A stretch of DNA of 10,230 nucleotides from Candidatus Krumholzibacteriia bacterium (GTDB lineage: Bacteria; Krumholzibacteriota; Krumholzibacteriia; LZORAL124-64-63). The stretch is from assembly GCA_016744275.1 (NCBI GenBank), contig JADGEP010000108.1:1-10230 (forward strand), read 5' to 3'. A model generated the notes under the pieces. That model did no database searches and was not told the origin of the DNA. It saw nothing but the letters and a program-made list of their open reading frames with translations. Of this stretch, positions 6,840 to 10,230 are shown in pieces (the first letter of the stretch is position 1; the number at the start of each line of letters is the position of its first letter). Position numbers and translations under genes: made by a program.

Positions 6840-6868
6840 ATAGCCAGCAAGGGATCACTCAAAACCTG

Positions 6869-8194
<1,326 letters not shown>

Positions 8195-8211
8195 ATGCTT
8201 GGCCTTGGGTT

Positions 8212-8225
8212 GCAGTCTAGACTGC
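8212..8225. promoter_or_regulatory. Perfect 14-bp palindrome, candidate operator
   Basis: GCAGTCTAGACTGC is its own reverse complement over 14 bases. It lies in the divergent gap between the symporter gene and the aminopeptidase gene. It overlaps the predicted minus-strand -10 hexamer of the symporter (8214-8219), a place where a dimeric regulator would block RNA polymerase. The regulator is not encoded in the window. Confidence 0.55.
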
Positions 8226-8242
8226 CCTGCGCGTGGACTCAA
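8214..8242 (-). promoter_or_regulatory. Candidate sigma70-like promoter of the symporter gene
   Basis: On the minus strand TTGAGT (8242-8237) and TAGACT (8219-8214) are separated by 17 bases; each hexamer matches 4 of 6 consensus bases. The predicted transcript start is near 8207, which gives a short leader to either ATG 8194 or ATG 8173. The -10 box lies within the 14-bp palindrome. Confidence 0.45.
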
Positions 8243-8285
8243 GGACCATCCGGTCGCAAATGGGCATGGCCATTGAGGCTGAAAG

Positions 8286-8294
8286 TGCTAATAT
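8286..8294 (+). promoter_or_regulatory. Candidate extended -10 element of the aminopeptidase gene
   Basis: TGCTAATAT matches the extended -10 pattern and lies 77 bases before the pepA ATG, almost the same distance as the similar motif before acyl-CoA dehydrogenase copy 2. No clear -35 is seen at 16-18 bases upstream. Position in the divergent gap supports a promoter here; the precise box is uncertain. Confidence 0.4.
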
Positions 8295-8351
8295 GTTTCG
8301 GTTTCATGGAACGAACATCATGGGGGCCGCTTCCCTGGCTCCACCCTTCCC

Positions 8352-8357
8352 GGAGGA
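8352..8357 (+). promoter_or_regulatory. Shine-Dalgarno GGAGGA of pepA
   Basis: GGAGGA sits 8 bases before ATG 8366. It fixes this start over the ATG at 8306 and over the longer open frame reaching 8195. With this start the active-site residues fall on the same numbers as in E. coli PepA. Confidence 0.85.
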
Positions 8358-8365
8358 TTGCATAC

Positions 8366-9880
8366 ATGCGTTGGACAGTTGCCAAGACCGGAGCGGCCGA
8401 AACCGCCGGTGACCTGCTCGTTTTTCCCGTGTTTCAAGTCAAAGACAAGGCGGATCTCAGTCCCATCACCTCGCTGACCGGTGGCCATGGCCCGGACTTG
8501 GGCCCGATCATCAAAAGTGGCGGGTTCAAAGGCGCCGAAGGCAGCCTCTTGCCTGTCTATTGCGGCGGCGTGAAAGCGGGCTGGACCTTGTTGGTCGGCC
8601 TCGGCAAATCCGAAGACGTGGGCTTGGAGACCATCCGCAAAGCTGCTGGTCATGTGGCCAAGCAGGCGCGCAAAATGAACGCTGCGCAAGTGCTGGTGGC
8701 GGTGCCGGCGACCGGAGCGGTGGCTTTTGATGACGAGAGCTTCGCCCGTTGTTGGGTCGAAGGTGGCGAGATGGCTCTTTCGCCCATCGGTGAAATGAAG
8801 ACCGACAAGCCCAAAGGCAAGCTCACGCCCTCATCCTGGAAATTGCTGGCCAGTGCCGACCGCGTGGCGGACATGCGCCGTGGTGCAAAAGAAGCCGAGG
8901 CCTACGCGGCCGGTTGTCTCTTTGCCCGCGAGTTGGTCAACGCGCCCCCGAATGTTCTGACGCCCATTGCCTTGGCCGATCGCGCCAAAGCCATGGCCAA
9001 GGCCGAAGGCCTGACTTGCAAAGTCCTGACGGTGCCCCAGAGGAAAAAGCTGAACATGGGTGGTATCCTGGGAGTGGGGCAGGGCAGTCGCCAGGACCCG
9101 CGCCTGATCAGCATCCACTACAAAGCGCCCGGTAAAAATGGCAAGAAAGCGCCGTCGTTTGCCTTGGTTGGTAAGGGCATCACTTTTGATACCGGTGGCA
9201 TCAGCCTCAAGCCCGGCGCCAACATGGATCTGATGAAAACCGACATGGGCGGATCGGCGGCCGTCCTGGGCGCCGTGATGATCGCCGCGCGCCTGAAGCT
9301 GCCGGTGAATATCCACGTGGTGGTGCCGGCGGCCGAAAACATGCCCGATGGCCTGGCCATCAAACCGGCCGATGTGCTGACGATGGCCAATGGCAAAACG
9401 GTGGAAGTGCTGAATACCGACGCCGAAGGTCGCCTGGTGCTGGCTGATGGTTTGTGGTATGCAGCTCAGGAGAAGCCCGACCACATCATTGACGCCGCCA
9501 CCTTGACGGGCGCCTGTGTGATCGCCCTGGGCACGTATTTTGCCGGTGTGATGGGCAACAGTGGTGACCTGATCGATACGCTGCGTCAGGCTGGTGGCGA
9601 GACTCACGAACGGGTCTGGCCGCTGCCTCTGGTGGACGAATACAAGGATGAAGTGAAGGGCACCTGGAGTGACCTCAAGAACCTGGGCAATGGCCGCGAA
9701 GCGGGCGCCCAGACGGCGGCGGCATTTCTGGCCGCATTCGTGGACGAGGACACTTCCTGGGCTCACGTGGACATTGCCGGTCCGGCCCACACCAACGCGC
9801 CCCAGCCCACCTGCCCCAAGGGCGGCACGGGTTTTGGTGCGCGCTTGATTGCCCGGACCATGCAGATCCTTGGCTCCTGA
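8366..9880 (+). CDS. pepA: Leucyl aminopeptidase, peptidase family M17
   Basis: A 504-residue cytosolic aminopeptidase that removes N-terminal residues, preferably leucine, with two divalent metal ions; the family forms hexamers. The C-terminal catalytic domain is intact: metal ligands Lys270, Asp275, Asp293, Asp352 and Glu354, with catalytic Lys282 and Arg356. These sit in VGKGITFDTGG, ISLKPG, KTDMGGSAAV and the family signature NTDAEGRL. The numbering equals that of E. coli PepA as I recall it, and the length (503 in E. coli) agrees, which supports the chosen ATG. The N-terminal domain (about 1-165) is diverged, as usual. A strong ribosome site precedes it. In E. coli PepA also binds DNA in Xer recombination and carAB control; nothing here shows that role. 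Divergent from an acidic amino acid/dicarboxylate importer, so the pair may serve peptide and amino acid use. Confidence 0.96.
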   Translation: MRWTVAKTGAAETAGDLLVFPVFQVKDKADLSPITSLTGGHGPDLGPIIKSGGFKGAEGSLLPVYCGGVKAGWTLLVGLGKSEDVGLETIRKAAGHVAKQARKMNAAQVLVAVPATGAVAFDDESFARCWVEGGEMALSPIGEMKTDKPKGKLTPSSWKLLASADRVADMRRGAKEAEAYAAGCLFARELVNAPPNVLTPIALADRAKAMAKAEGLTCKVLTVPQRKKLNMGGILGVGQGSRQDPRLISIHYKAPGKNGKKAPSFALVGKGITFDTGGISLKPGANMDLMKTDMGGSAAVLGAVMIAARLKLPVNIHVVVPAAENMPDGLAIKPADVLTMANGKTVEVLNTDAEGRLVLADGLWYAAQEKPDHIIDAATLTGACVIALGTYFAGVMGNSGDLIDTLRQAGGETHERVWPLPLVDEYKDEVKGTWSDLKNLGNGREAGAQTAAAFLAAFVDEDTSWAHVDIAGPAHTNAPQPTCPKGGTGFGARLIARTMQILGS

Positions 9881-9893
9881 TCAGGACCTGGGT

Positions 9894-10230
9894 TTGGACG
9901 CCGCTGGCCAGACATCTGGCCAGCGGTTGTCGTCTCTGACACGGCGTCAACTGGCGGGCACGATCAGCGCCATGGCGACACCGGTGGTGCTCGGTCAACT
10001 CTCCCAAACACTGATGGGCCTGGTCGATACTTTGATGGTCGGCCGACTTGGTGAAACGGCCTTGGCCTCGGTGGCTGTGGCGACGTTGTTGTTCTCGGCC
10101 CTGGCCATGTCGATCAAGGCGATCGATGTGGCGGCACAAACGTTCACCGCCCGGCGGGTGGGCGAAGGCCGGGACAGCGAGGTGGGGGCCATCCTGGCCA
10201 CTGCTTTGACGGTGTGCCTGAGTGTGGGCG
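9894..10230 (+). CDS. MATE-family multidrug/Na+ (or H+) antiporter, 5' part only
   Basis: N-terminal part of a multidrug and toxic compound extrusion transporter, an inner-membrane exporter driven by Na+ or H+ gradients. The first-helix block TPVVLGQLSQTLMGLVDTLM followed by VGRLGETALASV is highly typical; the Asp of VDT matches the conserved acidic residue of helix 1. The next segment, AAQTFTARRVGEGRD, matches the family's loop after helix 2. The gene runs off the window end. The start is uncertain: TTG 9894 has AGGA 7 bases upstream and gives a 26-residue tail; TTG 9927 follows the hairpin directly; ATG 9972 has no clear ribosome site and would begin right at helix 1. A TTG at 9870 would overlap pepA. 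Co-orientation with pepA and the short gap allow read-through past the hairpin. Confidence 0.88.
   Translation, partial: MDAAGQTSGQRLSSLTRRQLAGTISAMATPVVLGQLSQTLMGLVDTLMVGRLGETALASVAVATLLFSALAMSIKAIDVAAQTFTARRVGEGRDSEVGAILATALTVCLSVG
9901..9926 (+). terminator. GC-rich hairpin after pepA, possible terminator
   Basis: CCGCTGGCCA (9901-9910) and TGGCCAGCGG (9917-9926) form a perfect 10-bp stem with a 6-base loop, 20 bases after the pepA stop. The tail TTGTCGTCT is only moderately T-rich, so termination strength is doubtful. If the MATE gene starts upstream of ATG 9972, the hairpin lies in its 5' coding part or over its start and could instead limit its translation. Confidence 0.55.

Noticed and set aside
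8195..8365. N-terminal extension of pepA by 57 codons
   Set aside because: GGAGGA sits directly before ATG 8366, the residue numbering then agrees with E. coli PepA, and the extension would cover the predicted promoters.
8831..9790. A 319-codon open frame on the minus strand across pepA
   Set aside because: Antisense shadow; no domain recognised, and pepA is complete on the + strand.

Overview
The window is about 10 kb of GC-rich, densely coding bacterial chromosome. It looks like core and peripheral metabolism, not a mobile or defence island. I see no tRNA, rRNA, CRISPR array, insertion sequence, phage gene or integrase. Short gaps, Shine-Dalgarno sites and a YcaQ-type glycosylase point to a free-living bacterium. 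The exact phylum cannot be read from the sequence; a Gram-negative lineage such as the Deltaproteobacteria/Myxococcota or FCB groups is a guess only.

Left part, + strand (1-2334): the 3' end of a thiolase, a 3-hydroxybutyryl-CoA dehydrogenase and an acyl-CoA dehydrogenase form one tight operon that ends at a hairpin near 2296-2334. These are three of the four core activities of short-chain fatty acyl-CoA beta-oxidation or of its reverse, butyryl-CoA synthesis. The enoyl-CoA hydratase and the electron transfer flavoprotein are not in the window.

Middle, + strand (2488-5643): a YcaQ-like DNA interstrand-crosslink glycosylase, a small SRPBCC/AHSA1-type protein, and a second acyl-CoA dehydrogenase of the same length as the first but clearly diverged. 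The second dehydrogenase ends at a strong intrinsic terminator that lies inside the 3' end of the convergent gene.

Minus-strand block (8194 down to 5564): a dicarboxylate/amino acid:cation symporter, then a two-gene unit of a Yip1-family membrane protein and a DUF2752 membrane protein, both of unknown job.

Right part, + strand (8366-10230): a full-length leucyl aminopeptidase (PepA type), divergent from the symporter, then the start of a MATE-family efflux transporter cut by the window edge. The symporter/pepA gap holds a perfect 14-bp palindrome that covers the predicted -10 box of the symporter. A peptidase that frees amino acids and an acidic amino acid/dicarboxylate importer would make sense under shared control, but that is inference.

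No stretch longer than 300 bases lacks a gene; the longest gaps are 2258-2487, 3664-3859, 6679-6868 and 8195-8365. I did not find a convincing undescribed system. The most notable items are the operator-like palindrome, the terminator nested in a convergent coding end, the twin TAATAT promoter-like motifs and the Yip1/DUF2752 pair.
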